Source: Denitrovibrio acetiphilus DSM 12809 (GTDB lineage Bacteria > Chrysiogenota > Deferribacteres > Deferribacterales > Geovibrionaceae). Taken from it: a DNA stretch of 64,000 nt. This document shows, piece after piece, positions 27,130-35,781 of the stretch (position 1 is the first letter of the stretch; each line of letters starts with the position of its first letter). The notes beneath the pieces were generated by a model. It was not told the DNA's origin and did not search any database. It saw nothing but the letters and a program-made list of their open reading frames with translations. The stretch covers positions 2,790,001 to 2,854,000 of the forward strand of contig NC_013943.1 in the NCBI RefSeq assembly GCF_000025725.1, written 5' to 3'. A program made the translations under genes and the position numbers.

Positions 27130-28167
27130 TCACTTACCTTTATCTTCAATTTCATGCAATACTTTATCAAAATCACTTTCAAAGAGTTTGTCCTGCACAA
27201 TACGATACTTCTCAAATTCACTCTCAGCATGATTTTTTGCAACTTTGCCAGAGATTCTTCCTTTATCTTGAAGAACCTCTCTCTCGTCAAATTCAAGAAA
27301 CATATCCAAACGCTCAGACCAATCCTGCATTGTCATAGGGATTTTTCTTTTTGCTCTGTTTTCAGCTAAATCCAGAAAGGCATTTACTATTCTACCCAGA
27401 GAATCAAGCTCGTCTTTGGAAAGATAGTTTTTAGCAACAGATACATCCGACTTGATGACTTTTCCATCAGGAGCATTTTCCCATGTTTCAAGCCCCATGT
27501 TAGGCTCTTTGCTATCTGCACGCTTCATGATTAGTTCAGCCGCTGTATTACCGTGTATAGCATAATGTAATTTATTTTGAACTTTGGAAAAGAACTGTTG
27601 GGTTGTCGGAGCATCCCTATTATAATCAACACTTGTGGCATAGATATCAGTAACCTTCTGGTAGAAACGGCGCTCGCTTAGGCGTATTTCACGTATTTCT
27701 TCAAGCAGGCGCTCAAAGTAATCTTCTCCGATAAATGAGCCATTCTCCATCCGTTTTTTATCAAGCACATATCCTTTTATGGCGAACTCACGGAGAACTT
27801 TAGTTGCCCATTGCCTAAACTGGGTGGCCTTTATCGAATTAACCCTATAACCAACGGATATTATTGCATCAAGGCTATAATAATCAAGATTTCTTGATAC
27901 TTCCCTTTCTCCCTCTTTTTGAACTATTAGGAATTTCCTAATAGTTGAAATTTCATTTAATTCTCCACTTGAAAATATATTCTTTAAATGCTCATTGATC
28001 GTAGGCACTGTTACATCAAATAACTGAGACATCATTTTTTGAGTTGCCCAAATTGTTTCGTCCTCATATCTGACTTCAATACCCTGATCTCCGCTTTGGC
28101 TTGTAAAAATAAGGAATTCGGCTGTACTGTTTCTAATCAGTTGTTTTGACTCTCTATCTGAACTCAT
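27130..28167 (-). CDS. RhuM family protein
   Basis: A 345-residue protein of the virulence/RhuM family: IWATQKMMSQLFDVTVPTINEHLKNIF, a SRNLDYYSLDAIISVGYRVNS block and an ATQFRQWATKVL segment. These are often paired with Fic genes in accessory DNA and are suspected DNA-binding or toxin-antitoxin partners; a biochemical role is not established. I start at the ATG behind AGGTG, 22 bp after the Fic stop codon, so the two form one operon. Confidence 0.82.
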   Translation of the reverse strand: MSSDRESKQLIRNSTAEFLIFTSQSGDQGIEVRYEDETIWATQKMMSQLFDVTVPTINEHLKNIFSSGELNEISTIRKFLIVQKEGEREVSRNLDYYSLDAIISVGYRVNSIKATQFRQWATKVLREFAIKGYVLDKKRMENGSFIGEDYFERLLEEIREIRLSERRFYQKVTDIYATSVDYNRDAPTTQQFFSKVQNKLHYAIHGNTAAELIMKRADSKEPNMGLETWENAPDGKVIKSDVSVAKNYLSKDELDSLGRIVNAFLDLAENRAKRKIPMTMQDWSERLDMFLEFDEREVLQDKGRISGKVAKNHAESEFEKYRIVQDKLFESDFDKVLHEIEDKGK

Positions 28168-28189
28168 AAACACACCTATTGATTTGTTC

Positions 28190-29347
28190 CTATTCTGTCC
28201 CTTCATTAAGAATAGAGATGTATTCAGCATAAGCAAATATTTTATGCCTTTGTTTGCCGGTTGTCTCTTTAACAATACCAAGTGACTCTAACATGGCAAG
28301 ACTACGTATGACTGTAGGTAAAGATATTCCACAGGCTTCCTTTATCTTTGCGGTATTCGTCATAGGATGATTCTGCATGTAGTTATGAACTGCAATAACC
28401 GAAGCATTTGATTTGCCGGACTCATATATACTAGCCCTGTCCTTTTCAATAACTAAAGTTATTCTCTTTGCTTTATCAATCGCTTCTTGAGAAGTTTCAA
28501 TAACCCCTTGCAGGAAAAATTTAATCCATGACTCCCAATCACCTGTAAGTCTGACATTTTGCAAATGTTTATAATACTCTTCTTTATTTATCTTAAAATA
28601 TAAACTCAGATACAAAAGAGGTTCTTTAAGAAGTCCCTCTATGCAAAGGATGAACGTAATAAGCAACCTTCCAAGACGTCCGTTACCATCAAGAAAAGGA
28701 TGTATCGTCTCAAACTGAACGTGAGCAATAGCTGCTTTTATCAGCACAGGCATAACATTTTTTTCATCGTGTAGATATTTTTCAAAGTTATCCAAACACT
28801 CCATAAGGCTTTCAGGTGGAGGAGGTACAAATTTTGCAACTGAGGGATGTAGGCCGCCAACCCAGTTTTGACTCTTTCTGAATTCACCTAGCTGCTTTGT
28901 ACTGCCTCTTGAGTTTGTCATAAGCTTTTCATGTATTTCTTTAATTAGCCTTAAAGACAATGGGAACTCACTCAATTTCTCAAGACCATAATACATCGCA
29001 GATACATAGCTCGAAACTTCAGCAACATCATCAATTGAAACGCTAGGTAACTCGTCATTTTCAAACGTTAATAAGTCTGATAACGAAGATTGAGTCCCCT
29101 CAATTTGAGATGAAAGTACTGCTTCTCTTCTAACATACATATATAAAAAACGCGCAGTATCTTGAAAAACCATATTCATGCTATCCAATCTACCGATTGC
29201 AGCTGTAGCCTTATCAAGTAGGGGATAAATTTCACTCATATCGATAGGAGGCTCTGGAGGCAGCAGATTAGGGATATAGGCATTATACGGTTTCCCACCG
29301 ACAACCGAACCTTTAACATATCTGCCAATTCTTTTGCTTTTGTCCAT
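28190..29347 (-). CDS. Fic family AMPylase-like protein with winged helix
   Basis: A 385-residue protein. An N-terminal Fic_N region (about residues 30-110) contains an inhibitory-helix-like motif SSQIEG. The Fic core has HPFLDGNGRLGRLL near residue 215. A C-terminal winged helix (about 320-375) would bind DNA. Fic proteins transfer AMP or related groups to target hydroxyls; the glutamate of the inhibitory motif blocks ATP in the resting state. It is the first gene of the Fic-RhuM operon, behind paired operator-like repeats. Confidence 0.9.
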   Translation of the reverse strand: MDKSKRIGRYVKGSVVGGKPYNAYIPNLLPPEPPIDMSEIYPLLDKATAAIGRLDSMNMVFQDTARFLYMYVRREAVLSSQIEGTQSSLSDLLTFENDELPSVSIDDVAEVSSYVSAMYYGLEKLSEFPLSLRLIKEIHEKLMTNSRGSTKQLGEFRKSQNWVGGLHPSVAKFVPPPPESLMECLDNFEKYLHDEKNVMPVLIKAAIAHVQFETIHPFLDGNGRLGRLLITFILCIEGLLKEPLLYLSLYFKINKEEYYKHLQNVRLTGDWESWIKFFLQGVIETSQEAIDKAKRITLVIEKDRASIYESGKSNASVIAVHNYMQNHPMTNTAKIKEACGISLPTVIRSLAMLESLGIVKETTGKQRHKIFAYAEYISILNEGTE

Positions 29348-29360
29348 AACGACCCCTAGC

Positions 29361-29494
29361 TAACGTTTTTATCGATTTATGTTACTTAAGTTATAATAAG
29401 TAACGTGCAAGTTATTTACAAGCCAGAACTTGTATGTAAGTAACGTTTTTTGCGAATTATGTTACTTGGCAAAAAATAAGTAACACGCATGTTA
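29361..29494. promoter_or_regulatory. Two 54-bp operator-like repeats upstream of fic
   Basis: Two copies start exactly 80 bp apart (29361-29414 and 29441-29494), about 78% identical by eye. Each begins TAACGTTTTT and contains GTTACTT, a 10-bp gap and AAGTAAC, a perfect inverted repeat. They lie 14 bp upstream of the fic start. The Fic winged helix or RhuM is a natural candidate to bind them. The rest of the gap to the next gene has no gene that I can support. Confidence 0.65.
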
Positions 29495-29703
29495 CCAAAG
29501 CAAATGTCGTGATAATATACCTTATGACAAACACTGACGAGCTGATAATCAAAATTCTTAAAATCAGAACAGACTAGAACAGAGGGCGCTGGTCGGAATC
29601 AACATATAATTGCTCTCCGTATAAGCCCGCCCTTTTACTGTCTATTATAGACCTGATAGAATCAGTTCGTAGAGCCTTGCGAACGAGTCTATACAAAAGG
29701 TAT

Positions 29704-29783
29704 TTTTTTACCTGTTATGCTCTATATGTGATACAACTAGTAATTTTTTACCTATTGACACCAGATACTGTTCTTTATATATT
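29704..29783 (+). promoter_or_regulatory. Promoter and repeated sites for the second hipBA module
   Basis: TTGACA (29755-29760) and TATATT (29778-29783) with a 17-bp spacer make a strong promoter. The predicted start of transcription falls at or next to the ATG at 29791, so the mRNA may be leaderless. The 10-mer TTTTTTACCT occurs at 29704 and 29744, 40 bp apart, the second touching the -35 box, and again inside the gene at 30009. HipB binding sites are likely. Confidence 0.6.
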
Positions 29784-29790
29784 CATTACT

Positions 29791-30123
29791 ATGAACATGT
29801 ACAAGATGACAGACAACAACATACTTATTGAACTGGGCAGGCGTCTCAAACAGGCCCGAATCAATAGAAACCAGACTCATAAAGAGCTGTCTGCCAAATC
29901 CGGCATTTCTATCAAGACAATCCAAAATATAGAGAATGGCAAGTCTGCCTCTCTGAAAAACATAATATCAATACTAAGAGCACTCAATCTTCTTGATCAG
30001 CTTGATAATTTTTTACCTGTACAAAAAATAAGTCCTATCGCGCTCGCTGAGATGAAGGGCAAGAAGCGTCAACGTGCTTCTTCCAAATATGATAAAAAAG
30101 ATGACGAGGATGCAGAATGGTAG
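29791..30123 (+). CDS. HipB-type antitoxin, second module
   Basis: A 110-residue HTH protein (LGRRLKQARINRNQTHKELSAKSGISIKTIQNIENG) with a basic-then-acidic tail. No Shine-Dalgarno sequence precedes the ATG at 29791 or the later one at 29806; together with the promoter position this suggests leaderless translation. Its last codons overlap the start of the toxin gene by 7 bp. Confidence 0.82.
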   Translation: MNMYKMTDNNILIELGRRLKQARINRNQTHKELSAKSGISIKTIQNIENGKSASLKNIISILRALNLLDQLDNFLPVQKISPIALAEMKGKKRQRASSKYDKKDDEDAEW

Positions 30124-31391
30124 AAGTGGCAACTGTACATCTTTGGAACATGAAAGCAGGGGCAGTCTCATGGGATGATGAGAGAAATGTTGCGTCCTTT
30201 CAGTATTATCCTGAATTTATACGGCACGAGCTGGATATTTCGCCTATACATATGCCTGTCTACGGATCTGAAAACAACATATACGAATTTCCAAGTTTAC
30301 CTATGGATACTTACTATGGCTTACCGGGACTACTTGCTGACTCATTGCCTGACAAGTTCGGCAATACCATTTTAAATGCATGGCTTGCCCAACAAAGCAG
30401 AACCCCGGCAGACATGCTTCCAGTTGAAAGGCTTTGCTATCTTGGCAACAGAGGCATGGGTGCGCTGGAATACACTCCGGCTATCTATAAGAAAACAAAA
30501 GCGGAAAAAATAGATATTGAAGAGATGACAGGCGTTGTTGCTGATATTTTAGCGATGCGTCAGGCACTCAACACAAATACAGGCTCGAAAGGCGTGGTTC
30601 AAGATATCGTTAGCGTTGGCACTTCCGCAGGAGGAGCTAGAGCAAAAGCGGTTGTTGCGTATAACCAACAGACAGGTGATTTATATTCAGGACAGCTCAA
30701 AGCACCGAGAGGGGCGGAACACTGGCTTTTGAAGTTTGATGGCGTCAATCCTGAAGGCGATCCTGAAGGTTTTGGCAGGGTAGAGTTTGCTTATTATCAG
30801 ATGGCGATAGCATGCGGTATCGAGATGACTAAATGCCATCTATTAGAGATAGGCAAGCACGCCCATTTCATGACTAAAAGGTTTGACCGCATCGGTAATG
30901 AAAAATTACACCTGCAGTCGCTTTGCGGTATTGCACACTTCGATTTTAATAACTCTTCAGCATATGCGTATGAGGATGCTTTTCAAATAATGAGAAATCT
31001 AAGGCTCACTTATTCCGATGCCGAGCAGCTGTATCGAAGAATGATTTTTAATGTGCTTACGTATAATAGAGATGACCACACTAAGAACATCTCTTTTTTA
31101 ATGGACAAAAAAGGGAAATGGAGTCTTTCTCCCGCATACGATATGACTTTTTCATATCGACCTGACAGCCCTTGGGTATCCAGACACCAAATGTCAGTAA
31201 ACGGAAAAAGAGAACGCATTACTACTGATGATTTTCTTGCTGTTGCTAATGGTATGAATATAAAAAAGCCAAAGGAAATTATAGAACAAATATCAGGGAC
31301 CGTGCATCAGTGGAAAACATACGCTAAAGAGGCTGGCGTCGAACCAAGCATATGCGAACAGATAGAAAAATTAATTAACGGAGATAGGTGA
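30117..31391 (+). CDS. HipA-type kinase toxin, second module
   Basis: A 424-residue HipA family protein of a different subgroup from the first. A Gly/Ser-rich VSVGTSAGGARAKAV loop near residue 175, a HWLLKFDG ATP-binding segment near residue 200 and the catalytic TYNRDDHTKNISFL near residue 318 are all present, followed by SPAYDMTFSY. It looks intact. It is translationally coupled to its antitoxin and convergent with a Fic gene 40 bp away. Confidence 0.88.
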   Translation: MVEVATVHLWNMKAGAVSWDDERNVASFQYYPEFIRHELDISPIHMPVYGSENNIYEFPSLPMDTYYGLPGLLADSLPDKFGNTILNAWLAQQSRTPADMLPVERLCYLGNRGMGALEYTPAIYKKTKAEKIDIEEMTGVVADILAMRQALNTNTGSKGVVQDIVSVGTSAGGARAKAVVAYNQQTGDLYSGQLKAPRGAEHWLLKFDGVNPEGDPEGFGRVEFAYYQMAIACGIEMTKCHLLEIGKHAHFMTKRFDRIGNEKLHLQSLCGIAHFDFNNSSAYAYEDAFQIMRNLRLTYSDAEQLYRRMIFNVLTYNRDDHTKNISFLMDKKGKWSLSPAYDMTFSYRPDSPWVSRHQMSVNGKRERITTDDFLAVANGMNIKKPKEIIEQISGTVHQWKTYAKEAGVEPSICEQIEKLINGDR

Positions 31392-31431
31392 TATCGTTAC
31401 ATTCGATGTGTTATAGTAAAGTACATCTCAT

Positions 31432-32616
31432 TTAGCCAAACAAACCCGGTAACCAGTATTCTTTCGCTTCTTCAGAAATCGCCAAACGAACAGGTGCTTT
31501 CTTATCTATGGATTGCAACAGACCTCTTTTAAGAAGCTCGGATAAAGTTTTACTGGCAAGAGCACGGCTTACGCCCATTATTTCAGATACTTCACCACGA
31601 CCAAACTCGCCTTCTTTAACAGCACAAGACAAAAGTTTAAATGACTTTGGATGCAGTTCGCCTTTAGCAATCAGGACATTTGTATGTGCCTCTATACGAC
31701 CAAGAAAACCATCCTGATCTATGAGCCTGCCCATAAAATCTATCTGATCTATACAGCACTGAAGAAAGAATATGCAAAACTCCTGCAAGCCAAACAAAGA
31801 CAAATTACCCCTGCCGTCTAAAGCTCCGTCTCTTTCACTATCAGCTTTTGCTAGCATTCTCTTATACTTCTCAGAATCTCTAGCCAATCCTCTTGAAACA
31901 GACCAAAGGTCACTGCCAACACCAATTTCTTTAAGATACGCATGACTAAACAATCGTGCCACCCTGCCATTGCCATCTAAGAAAGGGTGAATCCACAAAA
32001 GCCTATGGTGTGATGCTGCCGCGGCTGCAACCTGCTCATGTCTACCCAGCTTGCTGATTGAATATGCACTGCAAAATCTATGAGCGAAAGAATCCACGTC
32101 CTTATAAGGCACACCTATGTGGTGCCCAACAATAACGTCTCTCGTTCTATATTCGCCGGGAATAATAGGTATGCGTTCCTCTGCCTTATCATCTACGACA
32201 AACTTTAACGACTCTGGCAGATTTTCATAAAATGCACGATGGATCCACTTGATAAAATCTTCTGAAACAATCTCTTCAAACCCATGCTCTCCATAGTCTA
32301 TGGTTCTTTGCACTTCTATATGGGCAGTTGCCTCAAGCTGAAGGTCGCGTGTTTCAGCGACATTAGAAAACTCACCTTTCAGCGCATCTTCAATATCTTT
32401 AGGTTTGGTAGGATGCCCCTCTATCAGGTTGCTGTAATAACAGTTCATAAGACGCACCTGATCTCCAATAAGCGAGAGGACTTTTGGGTTTAGTTTGCTT
32501 TTCAGCAAAACAGACTTTTCCCGAAGTTCTGCTATCAGGTTATCAATATTGCGCCTTTTTTCTGCATTTTTGCCATCTTGAAGAGGCAACATAGGTTCTA
32601 TACCTGCTAAGCTCAT
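31432..32616 (-). CDS. Fic family protein, second copy
   Basis: A 394-residue protein with an inhibitory-helix motif SNLIEG near residue 65, the Fic motif HPFLDGNGRVARLF near residue 210 and a C-terminal winged helix (EVSEIMGVSRALASKTLSELLKRG). It is only distantly similar to the other Fic. No ribosome site precedes the ATG; instead two tandem TATGTCTA repeats abut the start, so translation may be leaderless or coupled to autoregulation. Confidence 0.88.
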   Translation of the reverse strand: MSLAGIEPMLPLQDGKNAEKRRNIDNLIAELREKSVLLKSKLNPKVLSLIGDQVRLMNCYYSNLIEGHPTKPKDIEDALKGEFSNVAETRDLQLEATAHIEVQRTIDYGEHGFEEIVSEDFIKWIHRAFYENLPESLKFVVDDKAEERIPIIPGEYRTRDVIVGHHIGVPYKDVDSFAHRFCSAYSISKLGRHEQVAAAAASHHRLLWIHPFLDGNGRVARLFSHAYLKEIGVGSDLWSVSRGLARDSEKYKRMLAKADSERDGALDGRGNLSLFGLQEFCIFFLQCCIDQIDFMGRLIDQDGFLGRIEAHTNVLIAKGELHPKSFKLLSCAVKEGEFGRGEVSEIMGVSRALASKTLSELLKRGLLQSIDKKAPVRLAISEEAKEYWLPGLFG

Positions 32617-32640
32617 ATAGACATAATAATAGACATAAAT
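32617..32640. promoter_or_regulatory. Tandem TAGACATAA repeats at the Fic start
   Basis: Two copies of TAGACATAA lie back to back directly upstream of the second Fic gene; a third copy is at about 32718-32726 in TTAGACATAAATC. They are candidate operators for the winged helix of this Fic protein. Short AT-rich repeats can arise by chance. Confidence 0.4.
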
Positions 32641-32730
32641 ATAAATTTCAATTTAATTAAATTTAATTTTGCATTACAGATATATACAGGACGACTATCT
32701 AGAACATTAGACAAAAAATTAGACATAAAT

Positions 32731-33084
32731 CTAGATCTTCCCACGCAAGCTTAAAACTATATCTAACACTATTGCTGAAACAAAGATTAATCCAGCAATC
32801 AATGTATGCAACTTTTCTGCCTGCACCAAATTAATTAATAATATTGCATTAAGCACGTGCAGGAAACGTATCGCCAGTGATTTGGCTCTCTGATACGCAG
32901 CATTTAGAGGCATAAATATCCATGACCAAAGCACAAACGAAACCATCAAAGCTCCCACAAACATAATCTGCTTTAGCAACTCATTTGTACTTAATTCAAA
33001 ACTTAGTCGTACCACATAAATCAACACAAACAGCATCAGCACTTTTAAAAGGTTCTTAACATTCACTTCTGGAATCTTAAACAT
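32731..33084 (-). CDS. Small integral membrane protein
   Basis: A 117-residue protein with about four hydrophobic helices and short charged loops. I do not recognise a family. The start is the ATG behind GGAG. It is the last gene of the excisionase-integrase-HD block, about 40 bp after the HD gene. A role in superinfection exclusion or membrane-level defence is possible but only a guess. Confidence 0.6.
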   Translation of the reverse strand: MFKIPEVNVKNLLKVLMLFVLIYVVRLSFELSTNELLKQIMFVGALMVSFVLWSWIFMPLNAAYQRAKSLAIRFLHVLNAILLINLVQAEKLHTLIAGLIFVSAIVLDIVLSLRGKI

Positions 33085-33123
33085 AATAATCTCCATAAGT
33101 ATTGCTCACATTATAAATTCTCA

Positions 33124-33921
33124 CTATACAACACCCAGTCCTTCTATACTTGCGCTGAGACTATCCAAATTCCTAACGATATTTGCCTCAATCGAAATAG
33201 GCTTCACTTTGCTGCTATAGTGGTGGCTCAAAATGATATTAACAAGCTTTTCTTTTAAATTTACAGGGAAGTCTTTTAAGTCACATACCTTGTTTAAAAA
33301 TAATTCAGCCCCCATAGTGACATGACCAATTTTACGCCCTCTATCTGTCATGAACATATCATACCCTTCAACCTTGTAACACAGAGCCTTGCCTATATCA
33401 TGCAGAAACAGCCCTAACAGAAGAGTACTTTTATCAATATCATACTTAAACAAACTGCTCTCACACAAACTCAAGCCAAACTCCATAGCCTCCACCGTAT
33501 GAACCAAAAGACCTGACATATGAGCATGGTGGCTGTTCAAGCTAGCAGGGACAAGAAAAAAACTGCTTATAATATCTGGCTCCCTGTAAATACTCATGAA
33601 TACTTCATGACAGTTATCCTCACTAATGTACTTAATGATTTCATGAAACCTTGTAGTATAATCTACATACAACTGTACAAAACTGATCATCAGCCTTTGT
33701 ACGCTAATGAAAGACTTACCGTCGTTTACCATTCTAAAGCCATAAAGACTAACGGAGTCAGTTTGATCCAAGATTTTAAGACAATGAGCTACATCATTAT
33801 AGCAATAGGCTATTTCTGCCCCTTGTTCCCCTTCAACAATAATCCTCAGATATTCAGCACCGTTTTTACTTATCCTAAGCGTTCTATCAATTACCTTAAA
33901 GTCTCCTAAAAATTTATTCAT
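33124..33921 (-). CDS. OB-fold/HD-domain phosphohydrolase, YhaM-like
   Basis: A 265-residue protein. An OB-like N-terminal part (residues about 1-85) is followed by an HD domain with HHAHMSGLLVHTVEAM, LFLHDIGKA and KIGHVTMGAELF, and a late HH pair (ILSHHY). This layout matches YhaM-type 3'-5' exoribonucleases and relaxase-associated HD proteins. Start behind AAGGAG; it overlaps the integrase end by 8 bp, so the two are co-translated. Its role in the mobile module is unknown. Confidence 0.75.
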   Translation of the reverse strand: MNKFLGDFKVIDRTLRISKNGAEYLRIIVEGEQGAEIAYCYNDVAHCLKILDQTDSVSLYGFRMVNDGKSFISVQRLMISFVQLYVDYTTRFHEIIKYISEDNCHEVFMSIYREPDIISSFFLVPASLNSHHAHMSGLLVHTVEAMEFGLSLCESSLFKYDIDKSTLLLGLFLHDIGKALCYKVEGYDMFMTDRGRKIGHVTMGAELFLNKVCDLKDFPVNLKEKLVNIILSHHYSSKVKPISIEANIVRNLDSLSASIEGLGVV

Positions 33922-35074
33922 TATCCTCTCCTTTAATATTTGAATATATGCCACCAATTATTGAGCCGTCTTTTCTCTCTAGGCTTGGAATATACCGAGT
34001 GTACGTTGTTAAAGTTGTTTTAAGGTTTGAGTGCCCCAACATACGGGAAACCCATAAGATATCCTCACCGTTTTTAATCGCCATAGATGCGAAAGTGTGC
34101 CTAAGCTGATACGCTGGGCGAGATACTATATTTTTCAGCTTTAGTACCCTGTGGTACTTTTGCCTGAAATTTTCCCAACAGATTCTTCGATTAAATTCAT
34201 TTACAAAAACGTATTCACTATCAATACCTTTATCTAGTTGCTGTAGTAGCAGAACTTCCAGAGGCTCAGTCATATCGATATCCCTGACACTGCTATCTGT
34301 TTTCAGAAGTGTTTCTTCACCAAGGACAAAACCTTCACGTATTAATATTTTTCTATTTTCCCAATCGATCTTATCCCACTTCAACCCGACAACTTCGTTC
34401 GGGCGACAGCCGGAAAATGCAAGGAAGGCCACAAAACTCTCATATGCAGGATACTTTTCAGCAAAGCCAACTAGTAATCTAGCTAGCTCTTCTTGGTTGA
34501 AGGGTTTAATATCTACCTTCTCGTTTCGGAGGTATTTTACTTTCTTGAACGGTGACTCTTTCAGATGACCCTCTTCAACAACTTCGTTAAAGAATGAACG
34601 TACCGAACGGAGCTTTCTATTAACCACAACATTGCGGTTAACCTTTGACATCACTGTCATCATCATACGAATATCTTTTTCTGTGATATCACCAAGAAGC
34701 TTATGTCCAATATAAGGCGATATGTGATTCCGATGAAAAGAGAGCATCGTCCGCCTTGTATTTTTTGCTATATGAGTCTTATGGTCGATCCACTCCAGAT
34801 ACAGCACATCAAATGTTGCCGTCAGGAACCTGTCAACCTCCAATTCTTCCTTAGGCTTTTGAAACAATCCAAGCCCCGGAAATATCTGTTTAAAGTCGAC
34901 TTCTCCGAGTCCAAGCTTCTCTCCTTTGATGGCACCATCCAGCAAGTTAATTTTTGCTTCGAGTATTGCTCTATTATGAGCTGTGTTGCTCAGACCAAGA
35001 TATACTCGCTTCCTTTTCCCTCTGTACGAGAAGTCTATATAAAGAACGTCTTTATCAACTCTTATAGATGCCAT
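33914..35074 (-). CDS. int: Tyrosine-type site-specific integrase
   Basis: A 386-residue phage-like integrase. The N-terminal arm- and core-binding regions are followed by the catalytic domain with Arg in SGCRPNEVVGLKW, HxxR represented by QLRHTF, the LGHS motif and the nucleophile in TTYTRYIP. All catalytic positions are present, apart from Gln in place of the first His. It probably integrated part of this island. It overlaps the excisionase-like gene by one base and the HD gene by 8 bp. No tRNA or att core could be identified nearby. Confidence 0.88.
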   Translation of the reverse strand: MASIRVDKDVLYIDFSYRGKRKRVYLGLSNTAHNRAILEAKINLLDGAIKGEKLGLGEVDFKQIFPGLGLFQKPKEELEVDRFLTATFDVLYLEWIDHKTHIAKNTRRTMLSFHRNHISPYIGHKLLGDITEKDIRMMMTVMSKVNRNVVVNRKLRSVRSFFNEVVEEGHLKESPFKKVKYLRNEKVDIKPFNQEELARLLVGFAEKYPAYESFVAFLAFSGCRPNEVVGLKWDKIDWENRKILIREGFVLGEETLLKTDSSVRDIDMTEPLEVLLLQQLDKGIDSEYVFVNEFNRRICWENFRQKYHRVLKLKNIVSRPAYQLRHTFASMAIKNGEDILWVSRMLGHSNLKTTLTTYTRYIPSLERKDGSIIGGIYSNIKGEDNE

Positions 35075-35382
35075 TATGCACTCCTTAAGTGACCAGCGAA
35101 GTTCTTGCTCAGATAGCTTCTACATGCTGACCACTTGCAGATGATCTTGCCCTCTACTTTGAAGTAATGCACTCCTTCCATAAGCCTGCCTCTGCTGATC
35201 AGCTTTCTTGTGGCTGAATCTGAGTACGGCCAGTCTTTATGCTCACCAATTTGCTTAATGGTTATAAACTCCGCATCATCCGCATTTGCCTCAGCCGAGA
35301 AATTAGACTCGATTTTCTCAAGCTTACATTTCATCTCATGGATTGTTGAAACCAGTTCATCCAGTGTTTGCTCCAGAAACAT
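35074..35382 (-). CDS. Excisionase-like DNA-binding protein
   Basis: A 102-residue protein: an N-terminal coiled coil (about residues 1-28), then a winged-helix segment ITIKQIGEHKDWPYSDSATRKLISRGRL and HYFKVEGKIICKWSACRSYL, typical of excisionase/MerR-like binding domains. Sitting directly before the integrase, it is the natural recombination directionality factor. It is divergent from a small regulator across three palindromic sites. Confidence 0.7.
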   Translation of the reverse strand: MFLEQTLDELVSTIHEMKCKLEKIESNFSAEANADDAEFITIKQIGEHKDWPYSDSATRKLISRGRLMEGVHYFKVEGKIICKWSACRSYLSKNFAGHLRSA

Positions 35383-35404
35383 AACGACCTCCTTTTATCG
35401 TGTA

Positions 35405-35480
35405 TCGGAATTCCGACTGCCATAAAGAGAAGATATTACGGAATTCCGATTATGTCAAGCATAAAAAATCGGTATTCCGA
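35405..35480. promoter_or_regulatory. Three-operator regulatory switch
   Basis: Three palindromes lie between the divergent excisionase-like and small regulator genes: TCGGAATTCCGA (35405-35416), CGGAATTCCG (35439-35448) and TCGGTATTCCGA (35469-35480). Centres are 33 and 31 bp apart, about three helical turns, so dimers would bind on one DNA face. The layout resembles the operator region of a temperate phage. Confidence 0.75.
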
Positions 35481-35503
35481 ATTTGATTGATTTTTGATTT
35501 GAG

Positions 35504-35752
35504 ATGTGTGACTATAATGGCATGAAAGATGCGCACTATATTGTAAAAATAAAGCCTGAATATGTTGATGAAATTAAGAAAAAATTCAACACCACAACTC
35601 TTGGCAAAGCACTTAATTTTGATACCGCTCATAAATTACTAAATGGTAATGCCAATATTAATCTAAAAAACTTCTGTAAATTATGTGAACTGATGGAATG
35701 GGACTTACCTGAATATCTTGAAATACAAATTGAAAGCGACCAAAATAACTAG
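35504..35752 (+). CDS. Small Cro/CI-like regulator
   Basis: An 82-residue protein with a likely helix-turn-helix (LGKALNFDTAHKLLNGNANINLKNFCKLCELMEW), similar in plan to small Xre-type proteins. No clear ribosome site; a second ATG at 35522 is an alternative start. It faces the excisionase-integrase operon across three palindromes, so it probably represses that operon and itself. Confidence 0.6.
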   Translation: MCDYNGMKDAHYIVKIKPEYVDEIKKKFNTTTLGKALNFDTAHKLLNGNANINLKNFCKLCELMEWDLPEYLEIQIESDQNN

Positions 35753-35781
35753 TCATTAATTCCAGCTATGAATGTATATTA

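Noticed and set aside
29520-29680. tRNA or att site near the second hipBA module
   Set aside because: No cloverleaf or CCA-ended acceptor stem could be built; only short, weak inverted repeats are present.
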